The position numbers and the translations under genes were made by a program. 64,000 nucleotides of DNA, from the NCBI RefSeq assembly GCF_001184025.1, contig NZ_BBYG01000010.1, positions 124,001-188,000 on the forward strand, given 5' to 3'. The DNA is from Streptomyces maremycinicus (GTDB lineage: Bacteria; Actinomycetota; Actinomycetes; Streptomycetales; Streptomycetaceae). Positions within the stretch are counted from its first letter, which is position 1. Each line of letters starts with the position of its first letter. Below are positions 25,435-34,710 of this stretch, in pieces. The notes under the pieces were generated by a model, which was given only the letters and a program-made list of their open reading frames with translations, was not told the origin of the DNA and did no database searches.

Positions 25435-26136
25435 TCAGCGAGACCGGCCGGGCCGGGGCGTGGTGGGTGGTGTGGCGGAGGGCTCTTCGGCGGCGGGCGC
25501 GGCTCCGGTGTGAGGGCGCGGGGCCGTCGCGTAGTAGTTGGCGACGCCTTCCTGCCAGCTCCGCTTCTGGGGCGGTCCGAGCCTCCGCGTCTGGTGGCCG
25601 GCGCCGCGCAAGTCCTCGGCGAGAGAGGTGAGCGTGGCAGCGGCGTCCTCGAAGAGGTGGGACAGGTCCCAGCCGTCATCGGTGTCGGCGACGTTGGCCT
25701 GCACGGCCGCGGCCTCGAAGAACTCGCCGAGGCGGACGAGGACGCCGTCGTCCGGGTCCACGACGTGCTCGATGAGGTCGGCCGCCTTCGCGTACGTCTC
25801 GGATCCGTTGAGCTGGTCGGTCAGGGAGAGGATCTGCTGCCCGTAGACGCGCGTGCCGAGGGGATCGGTGGGTGTGGTGATCCGGGTGACGTCCAGGCCG
25901 GGATCGAGTTCGACCTGGTAGCCGACCGCGGTGAGCATCCGGGCGGCATGGCTGGCCATCTGGTTCTCGCGCTCCTCGCCCATGTCCCAGGGCAGGCGGT
26001 ACCAGAAGGAGAGCGGGGTGGTCTCGATGACGAAGCCGGCGCGCTTGAAGAGGGTGACGGCCAATTCGTCCCCGCCTTCGGCGGTGACGTTGCCGGTCGG
26101 CTCGCGGATGATGACGACATCGGGCGTGGTGGACAT
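25435..26136 (-). CDS. Hypothetical protein
   Basis: A 233-residue protein from ATG 26136 with GGAGG 6-8 nt upstream. It opens with VVIIREPTGNVTAEGGDELA and has a helical middle (AADLIEHVVDPDDGVLVRLG) and a Pro/Thr tail. I do not recognise a family. The neighbouring genes are also transfer-operon hypotheticals, so it is likely an element accessory protein. Confidence 0.65.
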   Translation of the reverse strand: MSTTPDVVIIREPTGNVTAEGGDELAVTLFKRAGFVIETTPLSFWYRLPWDMGEERENQMASHAARMLTAVGYQVELDPGLDVTRITTPTDPLGTRVYGQQILSLTDQLNGSETYAKAADLIEHVVDPDDGVLVRLGEFFEAAAVQANVADTDDGWDLSHLFEDAAATLTSLAEDLRGAGHQTRRLGPPQKRSWQEGVANYYATAPRPHTGAAPAAEEPSATPPTTPRPGRSR

Positions 26137-26155
26137 GGCGGCCTCCGCGGGCGGG

Positions 26156-26653
26156 TCAGAAGTGAGGGTTCTCGGTGGGCCGGTCGCCCCCGGTGGCGGC
26201 TGCCAGAAGCTCGGGCAGGTCGGCGGGGTCGGCGTCGCGCTGGTCCAGCCACCACCCGGCACGCGTCAGGGGCCGCGCGGTGTCCTCGATGGCTGCCCAA
26301 TCCGCCTCGCTAGTGGTGCCTTCGAGCACCAGGGCGGTGTACGCCGCGGCCATGAGCTGGTGGCGGCAGCGGGTGCCCCAGGCGATGGCCCGGTCGGTGC
26401 CCTCCAGCGGAGGCATCCGATACCGCGTCGACCATTCCTCGGCCTCGGCCTGCTCGGCGACCCGCTTCTTCGCCAGCCACTCGGCCTTGGACTCGGTGTC
26501 CTCGCCCTGGGCGGCACGCCAGCAGTCAGAGCAGTCGCGCTCGGCGAGCCAACGGGCGTAGCCAGCACGCCGGTCGGCCGGACGGTCGGAGAGATCGGCC
26601 TGAGTGCTGTCTCCACAGGCATGGTTGATCGTCCAGATCTTCTTTACGGCCAT
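26156..26653 (-). CDS. Hypothetical protein with CxxC motif
   Basis: A 165-residue protein from ATG 26653 opening KKIWTINHACGDSTQADLSD, a motif set (HACG with a later CSDCW) that recurs in small proteins of Streptomyces elements and could hold zinc. The rest is helical with conserved Trp residues. It belongs to the leftward transfer operon. Function unknown. Confidence 0.65.
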   Translation of the reverse strand: MAVKKIWTINHACGDSTQADLSDRPADRRAGYARWLAERDCSDCWRAAQGEDTESKAEWLAKKRVAEQAEAEEWSTRYRMPPLEGTDRAIAWGTRCRHQLMAAAYTALVLEGTTSEADWAAIEDTARPLTRAGWWLDQRDADPADLPELLAAATGGDRPTENPHF

Positions 26654-26685
26654 GAGCAGGGCTCCTTGTGCGATCGAGAGGAAGG

Positions 26686-27456
26686 TCAGCGCGTACGACG
26701 AGGGCTGGACGGGGGGGCCGGTGAACGGGCTGCTTCGTCCGGGGAAGTGGGCTGGGCGGCGGGGCGGGTTGGGGAGGACGCGAGAGCGGCGCGGGCACGG
26801 GCGGTGTGCGTGACCGACGGGATTTCGTGCCGGGGGAGCAGCGGCACCTCGGACAGGGACGAGGCGTCGTCCGGCGTTATGTCCGGCATGACCGCCAGGT
26901 CGAGCTGGGCGGTGACGAGCTGGTCGCCGAGGAACGCGACGTGGTGGGCGATGGTGCGCAGGTGCTGGCCCAGCTCGCGGCCGTTGGCTGTGTCGAGCCG
27001 ATCGCACCAGGCGGCGGTCGTGTCGATGAACTCCTCCAAGTCGCCGACGACGCCGTGGTGTTCGTCGAGGATCTGTTCCAGGACGTCGGCGGCATCGGCC
27101 GAGCGGCGCAGTTCGTGCAGTTCTCCGGTCAGGGCGGTCAGTGACTGTCCGGGCAGCGCCTGGCGTACGGGCACCCCGTCCGGCGTGGGAATCGGGGGCG
27201 GCAGCATGATGCGGGGGTCGGCGGCGACCGAGAGGCCGACGTCCTGGAACTCGCGGCTGGCGCGGGCCACGGCCCGCACCGCCGTGTTGTGCGGGGTGTC
27301 GCCGGGCAGCAGGTAGAGATCGAGGGCGCCGCTGTAGCGGAAGTGGTGCTTGCGCAGCACTTCGTCGAGGAACGGCCGGTCGTCCGCCACGGCGGCGACC
27401 ACACCGAACTCCGGGTGGACACCGAAGGCGACGTCGGGCTCGAGTCGCAGTTTCAT
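26686..27456 (-). CDS. Element-specific protein, paralogue of the next upstream gene
   Basis: A 256-residue protein from ATG 27456. Its first 90 residues (VHPEFGVVAAVADDRPFLDE, RYSGALDLYLLPGD, ARASREFQDVGLSVAADP) align in pattern with the first 90 residues of the product at 27486-28202 (HAQYGVVAAMSHANHVADHM, RIYALTEPDRD). This shows a gene duplication. The rest is helical with a TLQLD-free Arg/Pro tail. Function unknown; it could be a substrate or partner of the conjugation machine. Confidence 0.65.
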   Translation of the reverse strand: MKLRLEPDVAFGVHPEFGVVAAVADDRPFLDEVLRKHHFRYSGALDLYLLPGDTPHNTAVRAVARASREFQDVGLSVAADPRIMLPPPIPTPDGVPVRQALPGQSLTALTGELHELRRSADAADVLEQILDEHHGVVGDLEEFIDTTAAWCDRLDTANGRELGQHLRTIAHHVAFLGDQLVTAQLDLAVMPDITPDDASSLSEVPLLPRHEIPSVTHTARARAALASSPTRPAAQPTSPDEAARSPAPPSSPRRTR

Positions 27457-27485
27457 GCTGAAGACTTCCTTTGGGTTCGGATGAC

Positions 27486-28202
27486 CTAGCGGGCGCGGAC
27501 CGGCTGCCGGGCGGCCGGGGCCGGGCCGTAGGTGACGGTGACGTCGGGCCGCTGCGGCACCGCGGTGCCCGCGCGGGCCGGGGAGATGGCGGTGGCGGCC
27601 TGGGCCCGGCGCTCCCAGGTCGCGGGAGTCGGATCGGGACGTCCGTTGCCGCGGATGTAGGAGAACGCGTCGAACGCGAGGGCCGTGCTGTCCAACCGCG
27701 TCTCGACGTAGCGCAGATCGCCTTCGCCGTGCAGCAGCACGCCCTCACCTGTGCGCATGTCGGTGCCGACCGCGCGCACCGTGCCGTCGGGATCGCGGAC
27801 CTGGTCGTGCACGACGATCCGGGCGGCCCGGATGTCGGCGGCGAGTGCGTGGGAAGCGGTGAAGACCGCCTCCTCGCCGCCGAGGCCCTCCTGGCCGGGG
27901 TTGTTCGAAGGCCCGTCGAAGAGGCTTCGGCCGGGGGTGGGCCGGGTGGCGGGTTTGAGGTCGTACGCGGCGTCGGAGGTGACGCTGTATCGCGCGGCGC
28001 GCAGCGACTGGACGGCCTGCTGCCCGCGCCGCGTCAGGTCGCGGTCCGGCTCGGTCAGGGCGTATATGCGGCTGTCGGCCAGCCGCTCGAAGCCGACCCG
28101 CCGCAGCATGTGATCGGCGACGTGGTTGGCGTGCGACATCGCGGCCACGACGCCGTACTGGGCGTGGTGGGCGACGGTGATGTGCGGGGGTATTTCCGCC
28201 AC
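27486..28202 (-). CDS. Element-specific protein, paralogue of neighbour
   Basis: A 238-residue protein from GTG 28202. N-terminal pattern HITVAHHAQYGVVAAMSHAN through LRAARYSVTSDAAY matches the neighbouring 27456 protein. The second half has IRAARIVVHDQVRDPDGTVR and a VLLHGEGDLRYVETR strand block, with a disordered tail. No known domain. It lies in the transfer operon, 30 bp ahead of its paralogue. Confidence 0.65.
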   Translation of the reverse strand: MAEIPPHITVAHHAQYGVVAAMSHANHVADHMLRRVGFERLADSRIYALTEPDRDLTRRGQQAVQSLRAARYSVTSDAAYDLKPATRPTPGRSLFDGPSNNPGQEGLGGEEAVFTASHALAADIRAARIVVHDQVRDPDGTVRAVGTDMRTGEGVLLHGEGDLRYVETRLDSTALAFDAFSYIRGNGRPDPTPATWERRAQAATAISPARAGTAVPQRPDVTVTYGPAPAARQPVRAR

Positions 28203-28286
28203 GAGAGGTGCACCTCACAGGTCGGGGCCATGCGGAGGACGAGGATGTGGCCCGAAGACGGATTTGGAGGGGCCGGGGAATCTGCG

Positions 28287-29417
28287 CTAGCGCGATCGGC
28301 GCACGCGGTCACGCGGGACGAGGCCGTGCGACGCCTCGGCGGTGGACACCGCCGCCGTCGCGACGCTCTGGCGGGTCGCGTGCGGGGACCGGGCACGGGC
28401 GGCCTGGACCTGCGCGGACTGCTGTGGCCTGTGCGGATGGCCGCGCAGGCCGCGCTCGGCTCGTGCCATCTCGACGAGCGCGCCGCTGTTCTCCATCCAG
28501 GTCAGGGAGTAGTGCCAGCCCTCGGCATTGCGCTCGACTACGGCCTTCGCGAGCGCGGCCTCGGCGCGAGGGCGATCCGGCAGCAGCGCACCGGTGACGG
28601 CTTCGAAGTCGGCCTGAACACGCGCGCCGCCCTCCAGGGCCTCACGCAGCACCCGAAGCCGGTACGGCCACCGCCCATCCGCACGATCCTCCGGATCCAG
28701 GAGCGGGAGCGTCTCCTCGGCGTGCGCGACCAGGGCAGGGCCGTGGTCGAGGAAGGGAGCGAACAGAGCCCACATCTCCGCATCCCGCTGCTGCTGGCGC
28801 AGGCCGTAGCGCTCGTCGAGGGGCCAGTGGTCGGCGTCGCACAGGCTGTCGGAGATCGCGTCCCACTCGGCAAGAGCCCGCTCACCGGCATCTACCGCCA
28901 TGACGACCTGTTCAACGCGGGCCTCACGCACGGCCGCTTCGTAGCGGGGAAGCAGCCGGTCGGTCACCGCCGACGCCGCGCGCGCCGGGTCCGCGTCGAC
29001 GACGATGCCGTTGGGTGCTTTCACCCGGTCCGCGACGTCACTGCCGTTCGGCTGCAAGGCGGCGACCAGAAACTCGCGTTTGCGCCGCGGTCGGTCGACG
29101 ACGACCAACTCGCGACCGGCGTCGCTGGTCAGCACCGCGTCCCGGGACAGCGCGAACTGATCGAAGGCCCAGTGCACATGCCCGAGGTCCCAGACCCGCT
29201 GCGCGAGCGGGAACTGATCGGAGTACGCGGCGTGCTCCTGCGCGACGATGGCCCATGAGCCGGGCAGCCGGGCGGCGAGTCCCTCGGCGAACGCCACAAG
29301 GTCCGCGCGGTCGTTGGGCCTGCGGGCAGCGGAGGCGACCTGGCGCTCTGAGGCCGACGCGGTGAAACGAGATACGGGGAGGCTGCCACCGCGAGAGGTC
29401 GGTATCGGGTCAGCCAT
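28287..29417 (-). CDS. Hypothetical helical protein
   Basis: A 376-residue protein from ATG 29417. It is mainly helical (LVAFAEGLAARLPGSWAIVA, ERALAEWDAISDSLCDADHW), with an Arg-rich stretch VVVDRPRRKREFLVAA and a low-complexity tail. I do not recognise a family. It sits among transfer genes and overlaps the small gene at 29410-29601 by eight bases. Confidence 0.65.
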   Translation of the reverse strand: MADPIPTSRGGSLPVSRFTASASERQVASAARRPNDRADLVAFAEGLAARLPGSWAIVAQEHAAYSDQFPLAQRVWDLGHVHWAFDQFALSRDAVLTSDAGRELVVVDRPRRKREFLVAALQPNGSDVADRVKAPNGIVVDADPARAASAVTDRLLPRYEAAVREARVEQVVMAVDAGERALAEWDAISDSLCDADHWPLDERYGLRQQQRDAEMWALFAPFLDHGPALVAHAEETLPLLDPEDRADGRWPYRLRVLREALEGGARVQADFEAVTGALLPDRPRAEAALAKAVVERNAEGWHYSLTWMENSGALVEMARAERGLRGHPHRPQQSAQVQAARARSPHATRQSVATAAVSTAEASHGLVPRDRVRRSR

Positions 29418-29601
29418 GACGGAGCACCGCTTCGTTGGGCGGCGGAGCCTGTCGGGCGTCGAGCCGCCGGGATTCGTCAAGGACACCGAACGGGCCTGTG
29501 GCCAGAGGGATATAGCGGTGAGAGGAGTTGGCCGCGATTGCGCGGATGTAGCGCTGGACGAGCCGATGCGCCACGCGGTGGATCGTGTACTGCTGAGGCA
29601 T
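29410..29601 (-). CDS. Small hypothetical protein
   Basis: A 63-residue frame from ATG 29601, with GGAAG about 9 nt upstream. It is basic (HRLVQRYIRAIAANSSHRY) and ends by overlapping the next gene. It is too short to assign; its place between two operon genes is the main support. Confidence 0.5.
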   Translation of the reverse strand: MPQQYTIHRVAHRLVQRYIRAIAANSSHRYIPLATGPFGVLDESRRLDARQAPPPNEAVLRHG

Positions 29602-29683
29602 GAAGGCGGACTTCCTGGGAACGCTCGGGGCGGGAAGACTTGGGCGGCCGGGATGTGGTGCGGCCCCTGAACAGTGGGATTGA

Positions 29684-31198
29684 TCAAGGACGAGTGATCG
29701 CCGCCATCCGGGCGTCCGTGTCGAACAACTCGCGCTCACGCGGATGAAGTAGATGCTGCGTAATGAACGACCGGCCTGCGACCTTCCACAGCCCACGCCC
29801 CTTGGTGAGAGCGGAGACGGCCTGGGTCTCGACGCCGGTGAGCCCCAACAAGGAGGCAGCAGAAGCGAGTTGGTCGGCTTCCTGGCGGTAGATGATCCGG
29901 GTGGAGCAGTCGGTGAGCAGGCCCTCGGCCAGGGCCCGGCCGCGGGAGCCGGCATCGCCTGCGGCGAGCAGGTCGCTGAGGCGGTGGATGACCATCAGGT
30001 TCGCGATGCCGAGGCCGCGGGAGAGCTTCCACTGGCTCTGCATCCGTTCCAGCAGGGCGACGTGACGCATGACGCGCCACGCCTCGTCGTAGATCACCCA
30101 GCGCCGGCCTCCGGCGGGATCGGCGAGCGCGGACTCCATCCAGGCGGAGGCGCAGGTCATGGCCAGGACGAGCGCGGTGTCGTCGCCCGCGCCGCCGAGG
30201 CGGGACAGGTCGATGGACAGCATCGGCGCGCTCGGGTCGAAGGCCACGGTGCTCGGCGCGTCGAACATCCCGGCCAGGTCGCCGTGGACGAGCCGGCGCA
30301 GTGCGTGGGCGAGGTCCTCGGCGGCATGCCCGAGACGGCCGGACAGCTCGCCGAGCGCCGCATCGAGCCGCTCGGGGGAACCGAGGACGTAGGCGACCTC
30401 GCCCAGCAGCGGAGTGGTGCCGCGGGCCTCGGCGTAGGCGACGACCTGGTCGAGTGCCACATCAAGGGCGGTGTGTTCCATGGGATGCAGCTCGCGCCCC
30501 AGGACGGTCTTCGCGAGCGAGCCGAGCAGCAGAAGGCGCCGCTTGCGGACCTCGCCGGTCCAGTCCTCCTCGCTGACGCCGTACGGCCGGGCGGGCGTGT
30601 CCAGGGGGTTCAGGCGTCCTGGCAGGCCGGGGCCGAGCGCGATGGTCTGGCCGCCCAGTTCCTGGGCGACGACGGTCCATTCGCCCTTCGGGTCGCAGGG
30701 CACGTAGATCCGGTATCCGAAGGCCACGGCGCGCACGGCGAGGGACTTGGCCAGGGCGGACTTGCCCATGCCGATGATCCCGGCCAGCAGGATGTTCGGA
30801 TTGGTGAAGCCGTCGAGACGCCCGTAGAGGGCGAACGGGTCGTAGGTGAAGGCCGCTTCGGCGTGGACGTCACGGCCGATGTAGATCCCCTGCGCGCCCA
30901 GGCCGCCCTCCGCGAGAAAGGGGTAGGCCCCTGAGGCCGTAGCCGTCGTCATCCGGTGGGCGGGGAGCTCGAGACGGCCGCCGCGGGCGGAGGCAGCACC
31001 GGGACGGCCGGCGGCCGGGTAGGTGGCCCGCAGCTCGGGGTCGAGACCGGGCGCGGTCGGGCGGGCTTCTCGACGTACGGCGTGGCGGGCCTGGTCGCGA
31101 GCGGCGGCGAACTGATGGCGAGCGGCGCGTGCCGTGCGGCGGTCGCTCTTGCGCGGGACGAACAGCGGGCTGGCGCTGGCGCGGGTACGAGAGGGCAT
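29684..31198 (-). CDS. VirB4-type conjugation ATPase
   Basis: A 504-residue protein from ATG 31198 (GGAG about 11 nt upstream). Walker A is GIIGMGKSA (140-148) and Walker B is RRWVIYDEAW (about 365-374), as in VirB4/TraC motors. Conserved VirB4-like pieces include GGLGAQGIYIGRDVHAEAAF before the P-loop and QQEADQ-type ending IIYRQEADQLASAA after Walker B. The N-terminal 80 residues are a basic low-complexity stretch. It powers assembly and DNA export by the type IV channel together with the VirD4-like ATPase downstream. The SCO6880-family gene lies upstream in the same operon. Confidence 0.88.
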   Translation of the reverse strand: MPSRTRASASPLFVPRKSDRRTARAARHQFAAARDQARHAVRREARPTAPGLDPELRATYPAAGRPGAASARGGRLELPAHRMTTATASGAYPFLAEGGLGAQGIYIGRDVHAEAAFTYDPFALYGRLDGFTNPNILLAGIIGMGKSALAKSLAVRAVAFGYRIYVPCDPKGEWTVVAQELGGQTIALGPGLPGRLNPLDTPARPYGVSEEDWTGEVRKRRLLLLGSLAKTVLGRELHPMEHTALDVALDQVVAYAEARGTTPLLGEVAYVLGSPERLDAALGELSGRLGHAAEDLAHALRRLVHGDLAGMFDAPSTVAFDPSAPMLSIDLSRLGGAGDDTALVLAMTCASAWMESALADPAGGRRWVIYDEAWRVMRHVALLERMQSQWKLSRGLGIANLMVIHRLSDLLAAGDAGSRGRALAEGLLTDCSTRIIYRQEADQLASAASLLGLTGVETQAVSALTKGRGLWKVAGRSFITQHLLHPRERELFDTDARMAAITRP

Positions 31199-31218
31199 GC
31201 GGATGGTGCTCCTGGCGG

Positions 31219-31674
31219 TCAGTGGCGGGTGAGGCCGGTGAAGGGGTCGCGCAGATCGGCCGGGGTGTGATCACGGCGGACCCGGGTGGCGGTGGCCAGA
31301 TGGCGCTGGCACACGGTGAGTTCGGGCGCCCCCTCGGGCAGCCGGGCCCGGCACGCCTCCCGGGTGGGGAGACGGCCGGAACTGGGGTGCGGGGAGGCGT
31401 GGAACGCGGCGTGGAGGTGCTCGGCTGCCTGCCACAGCCGGATCCTGCACGCGCGGAGGTGGTCGCCTTCTGCCCTGGCCACGGGGGTGGTGCGGGCGGT
31501 GTGGGCGTCGAGCAGTCCGTACAGCGCGACGATGTGGGCGTGCAGGGAGTCGAGTTCGGCACGGCCGGCGGCGATGGGGGCGACGGGCATGTTGATCGCC
31601 TGGTGGAAGTCGAGCGCGGCGGTGGCGAACGGGACGAAGTCCGGAGCCAGTTCGGGCAGGGGCTCGGTCGGCAT
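31219..31674 (-). CDS. Hypothetical protein
   Basis: A 151-residue helical protein from ATG 31674 (PDFVPFATAALDFHQAINMP, LDSLHAHIVALYGLLDAH). No membrane segment and no known domain. It lies between SCO6880-family and VirB4 genes, with 20 bp between its stop and the VirB4 start, so it is co-transcribed. Unknown function in the secretion apparatus. Confidence 0.65.
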   Translation of the reverse strand: MPTEPLPELAPDFVPFATAALDFHQAINMPVAPIAAGRAELDSLHAHIVALYGLLDAHTARTTPVARAEGDHLRACRIRLWQAAEHLHAAFHASPHPSSGRLPTREACRARLPEGAPELTVCQRHLATATRVRRDHTPADLRDPFTGLTRH

Positions 31675-31717
31675 GAGGGTGCCCTTCGGTAGAGCGCGAG
31701 AGGGTGGTGCGGGTGCG

Positions 31718-33187
31718 CTACGGGCGGGCGAGGGGCAGGGCGGCGTTGGTGAAGGCCTCGGCCTGCTGCCAGGTCAGGAGGCGCAGGTCGACGAGGGCGG
31801 CGACGGCGGCCGTCTCGATCGCCGCGCAGGCGGCGTTGAGTTGCTCGTCGGTGTCGGCGCTGACGGTGAGCAGGCCGGTGAGGGCGACGTCGGCGTGTCC
31901 GGCGATCAGCTGGCGCTCGCGCTGCTTGATGTCGGCGTACTCGACCGAGTCCTCCTCGGAGTCGACCTGCCCCTTGCGCTGCCGCTCGGCGGCGTCCGCG
32001 ATCACGGTGGCCTTGCGGCGCTGGACGTCCTTGAGCGCGGAGTCCAGCCCCTTGGGCTCGTAGGTCAGCGAGAGCGTGCGGCGCACGCCGGAGGTGAACA
32101 GGAGCTGGTGCAGGAAGCCGGGTGAGGTTTCGATGCGGGGCCAGTTCTCGATCCAGAACGTGGCGTGGTGGGCCGAGTCGGTCTGGATCCGGTCGGCCTT
32201 CTCGATCAGGACGACGGGGCCGGCGGCAGCGGGCTCGGCCTGCGCGCGGCCCGAGGAGGACCACTGGTCCAGGGCGGCCGATGCCTTCGGGTCGTACGCG
32301 GTACGGATCACGGCGGCGATCTCGGCGGCGTCCAGCCAGCCGCTGGGGGTGAGACCGGAGTTGCGGGCGGCCTGGTCGAAGGTGGCGGTGAGCTGGGCCA
32401 GGACTGTGAAGCCGCCGGTGAGCCCGCCGCCGGCCTGGTTGATCAGGCGGCGGGCCTCTTTGAGATCGAGGGCGAGCGCGACGTACGCCTCGTGCGGGGC
32501 GGCGGCGGGGCCGGCGGCGGCCAGCAGGTCGTTGTAGATGGGCCCGGCGAGGTGGGTCGCCTCGTTGCCGTGCTCGTGCCAGTAGCGGTTGAGCGCGTCG
32601 CCGGAGTCGGGCACCGTGCGCTCCAGGACCTGGACCCGGGCGATGTGCCCGGTGCGCGCCAGGGCCGCCAGTGTGCGCCCCCAGCCTGCGACGTTGCTGG
32701 ACTGGGTGGCCGGGTCGAGCAGGGCGAAGGCACGCGAGGAGACCTTCACGACAGCGGTGAGGGTGCCGTGGTGGGGATCGTGCACCGCGCCGAATCGGCC
32801 ATGCGGGGAGGTGACCACCCGAAGGGACGCCGCGGTGCCCGGGAGATGGAGCAGGCCCTCGCGGCGCGGCCGGGTGGACGGCCGGGCCAGCCAGACCAGC
32901 TGACCCCGGAAGCGGCGCAGTGCGTACCGCGTGGCGATGGGAGCCCAGTCGGCGAGGGAGCGTCCGAGATGGCGGATGAAGACCGCCGCCAGGATTACCG
33001 CCCACAGCGGTATGAGCTTGAGCGCGCCGGTGACGCCGGCGGTGAGCAGCACCGCGAGCAGCAGCAGCCCGGTGAGGGTGACGACGATCAGCTGAGGCGC
33101 GGACAGGCCGAGCAGCACGCCGCGCCGTGAGCGATGCGGGAACTTCACGGTGGCCGGGCCATCGGGCTGAGAGGTGTCGGAAAGCAT
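31718..33187 (-). CDS. SCO6880-family type IV secretion membrane protein
   Basis: A 489-residue protein from ATG 33187. Two membrane segments near the N-terminus (residues about 28-50 and 55-75, APQLIVVTLTGLLLLAVLL) follow a short cytoplasmic start, as in PrgI/VirB3-like proteins. The remaining soluble domain resembles the N-domain of VirB4 proteins without the motor. This architecture is the SCO6880 family, found beside SCO6881-type proteins in actinobacterial conjugation clusters. It probably docks the VirB4 ATPase to the membrane pore. The order SCO6881-like, SCO6880-like, VirB4 is typical. Confidence 0.82.
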   Translation of the reverse strand: MLSDTSQPDGPATVKFPHRSRRGVLLGLSAPQLIVVTLTGLLLLAVLLTAGVTGALKLIPLWAVILAAVFIRHLGRSLADWAPIATRYALRRFRGQLVWLARPSTRPRREGLLHLPGTAASLRVVTSPHGRFGAVHDPHHGTLTAVVKVSSRAFALLDPATQSSNVAGWGRTLAALARTGHIARVQVLERTVPDSGDALNRYWHEHGNEATHLAGPIYNDLLAAAGPAAAPHEAYVALALDLKEARRLINQAGGGLTGGFTVLAQLTATFDQAARNSGLTPSGWLDAAEIAAVIRTAYDPKASAALDQWSSSGRAQAEPAAAGPVVLIEKADRIQTDSAHHATFWIENWPRIETSPGFLHQLLFTSGVRRTLSLTYEPKGLDSALKDVQRRKATVIADAAERQRKGQVDSEEDSVEYADIKQRERQLIAGHADVALTGLLTVSADTDEQLNAACAAIETAAVAALVDLRLLTWQQAEAFTNAALPLARP

Positions 33188-33290
33188 GGCGAAGCCGTCC
33201 TTGGAACGTGGAGAGCGAGAAAGAGGAGGGGAGGAAACGGTGCGGGCGGCGCGGGAGGCGACCTGCGCAGCCCGCACCGTCAGGCGAGGG

Positions 33291-34679
33291 CTACGAGCCC
33301 GATCCACCCGGTGGCTGGGGGTAGACCCACCGCTGCGGCGTGGCACCGCCCTGCGGCGAAGGCCCGCTCACCGCGCCCGGCCCACTGCGCCGGGGTGCCG
33401 GCGGATCCAGGTGCGTGACCTGCGGCTGTGCCACTGCCGCGCCCTGGGGTGTCGGCCCGGAGGAGACCGGTGCCGCGTCGGCCGCTGTCCCCTGACCCGG
33501 GCGCTGGATCAGCGGCTGACCCTGGTCACCATCGGTGGGAGGCCGCCGGATCAGTGCCCGGCCCTTGTCGCCGGTGGCGTTGGGGTCCTCGCCGAAGCGG
33601 AAGTGGGTCTGCTTCGGCTGGTCGTCCCCGGCCGATCCGCCGGTCGGGTCGATGCCGGAGGCGACACCGTTCGAATCCTGGCCCGGGACCTTCGAGGGGC
33701 CCTGCGGAGCCCGCATGCCGGTGCCGGCCTGCATCGCGAGCTGACCCGCGGTCTTCGCCGCGCCGGCAGCCACCGCGAGTCCGGCGACGCTGGTACGGTG
33801 CAGGTCGTCCTGGCCGCCGCCGTCGGCCGCCCAGTGCACGAACTTGTACGTGGCGTAGGGGCACAGCATCACCAGGACCATGACGACGATGCCCGCCATG
33901 GCGTCGGACAGGGCGGAAAGCCCGTGGGAGGCGTCGCTCTTGCCCATGGCCGAGACACCCAGGAGGAACACGATCGTCATCAGCAGCTTGCTGACGATCA
34001 GGGTCGCGGTCGCCTCGATCCAGCCGCGCCGCCAGCGCTTGGCGACTTCCCAGCCACCGCCCGCGCCGGCGAAGACCGCCAGCGTCACCAGGACCAGGAT
34101 GCCGACCTTGCGGGCGACCATCACGCCCCAGTAGAGGAACGCGCCGATGGCACACCCCAGGCCGACCATGGCGGGGATGGTCCAGCCCAACGCGTACATC
34201 GGGCCTAGGTTGTTGACCTCGATGACGCGGCGGATCGCATCGTCGACCGAGCTGTTCGCCGCCTTGAACAGCCCGGCGGACAATGCGTCGACCACGGTCA
34301 GCGCGACGGTCGTGCAGGCGATGGCGGCGAACGCGAAGAAGACACCCGCCACCGTCCCGGTCACCGCCTGCGCGAGAGCGCGTTCGTCACGGCGCCAGGC
34401 GGCACGCATCAGCTGCAGACAGAACGTGCCGACGGTCAGGATCAGACCGATGGGCAGCAGCAGCTCGTAATTGTCGCGGAACCACTCGGCGTTGAGATCG
34501 ACGGCCGTGGTCTTGTCGACGGCCGTCGAGGCGAGGTCCGCGGCGGACTGGGCCAGCTCGCCCATCGACTTGGCGATCCAGGCACCGATACCATCGGTGA
34601 TCGCCTCGCCGGTCGAACCGACGACGCCGCCCACGGTGTTGCACACCGTGTCCATCAGGGGAAGGTCACATGCCCCCAT
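33291..34679 (-). CDS. SCO6881/VirB6-like polytopic pore protein
   Basis: A 462-residue protein from ATG 34679. At least six hydrophobic segments lie between residues 68 and 290 (LLLPIGLILTVGTFCLQL, VGILVLVTLAVFAGAGGG, LTIVSKLLMTIVFLLGV type). The hydrophilic C-terminal 150 residues are Gly/Pro/Gln-rich and probably disordered. This matches VirB6/TrbL-like channel proteins of the SCO6881 group. It would form part of the inner-membrane path for transferred DNA. GGAGG lies just before ATG 34679, and the small VirB8-like gene precedes it by 31 bp. Confidence 0.82.
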   Translation of the reverse strand: MGACDLPLMDTVCNTVGGVVGSTGEAITDGIGAWIAKSMGELAQSAADLASTAVDKTTAVDLNAEWFRDNYELLLPIGLILTVGTFCLQLMRAAWRRDERALAQAVTGTVAGVFFAFAAIACTTVALTVVDALSAGLFKAANSSVDDAIRRVIEVNNLGPMYALGWTIPAMVGLGCAIGAFLYWGVMVARKVGILVLVTLAVFAGAGGGWEVAKRWRRGWIEATATLIVSKLLMTIVFLLGVSAMGKSDASHGLSALSDAMAGIVVMVLVMLCPYATYKFVHWAADGGGQDDLHRTSVAGLAVAAGAAKTAGQLAMQAGTGMRAPQGPSKVPGQDSNGVASGIDPTGGSAGDDQPKQTHFRFGEDPNATGDKGRALIRRPPTDGDQGQPLIQRPGQGTAADAAPVSSGPTPQGAAVAQPQVTHLDPPAPRRSGPGAVSGPSPQGGATPQRWVYPQPPGGSGS

Positions 34680-34710
34680 GAGGGCACCTCCTTACGGGGA
34701 TTGGGGGCGA

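Noticed and set aside
30870..33005. 711-codon leftward open frame overlapping VirB4-like and SCO6880-family genes
   Set aside because: It is a shadow frame of GC-rich coding DNA: Arg/Pro/His-rich with no motifs, whereas the other frame has membrane helices and a P-loop.
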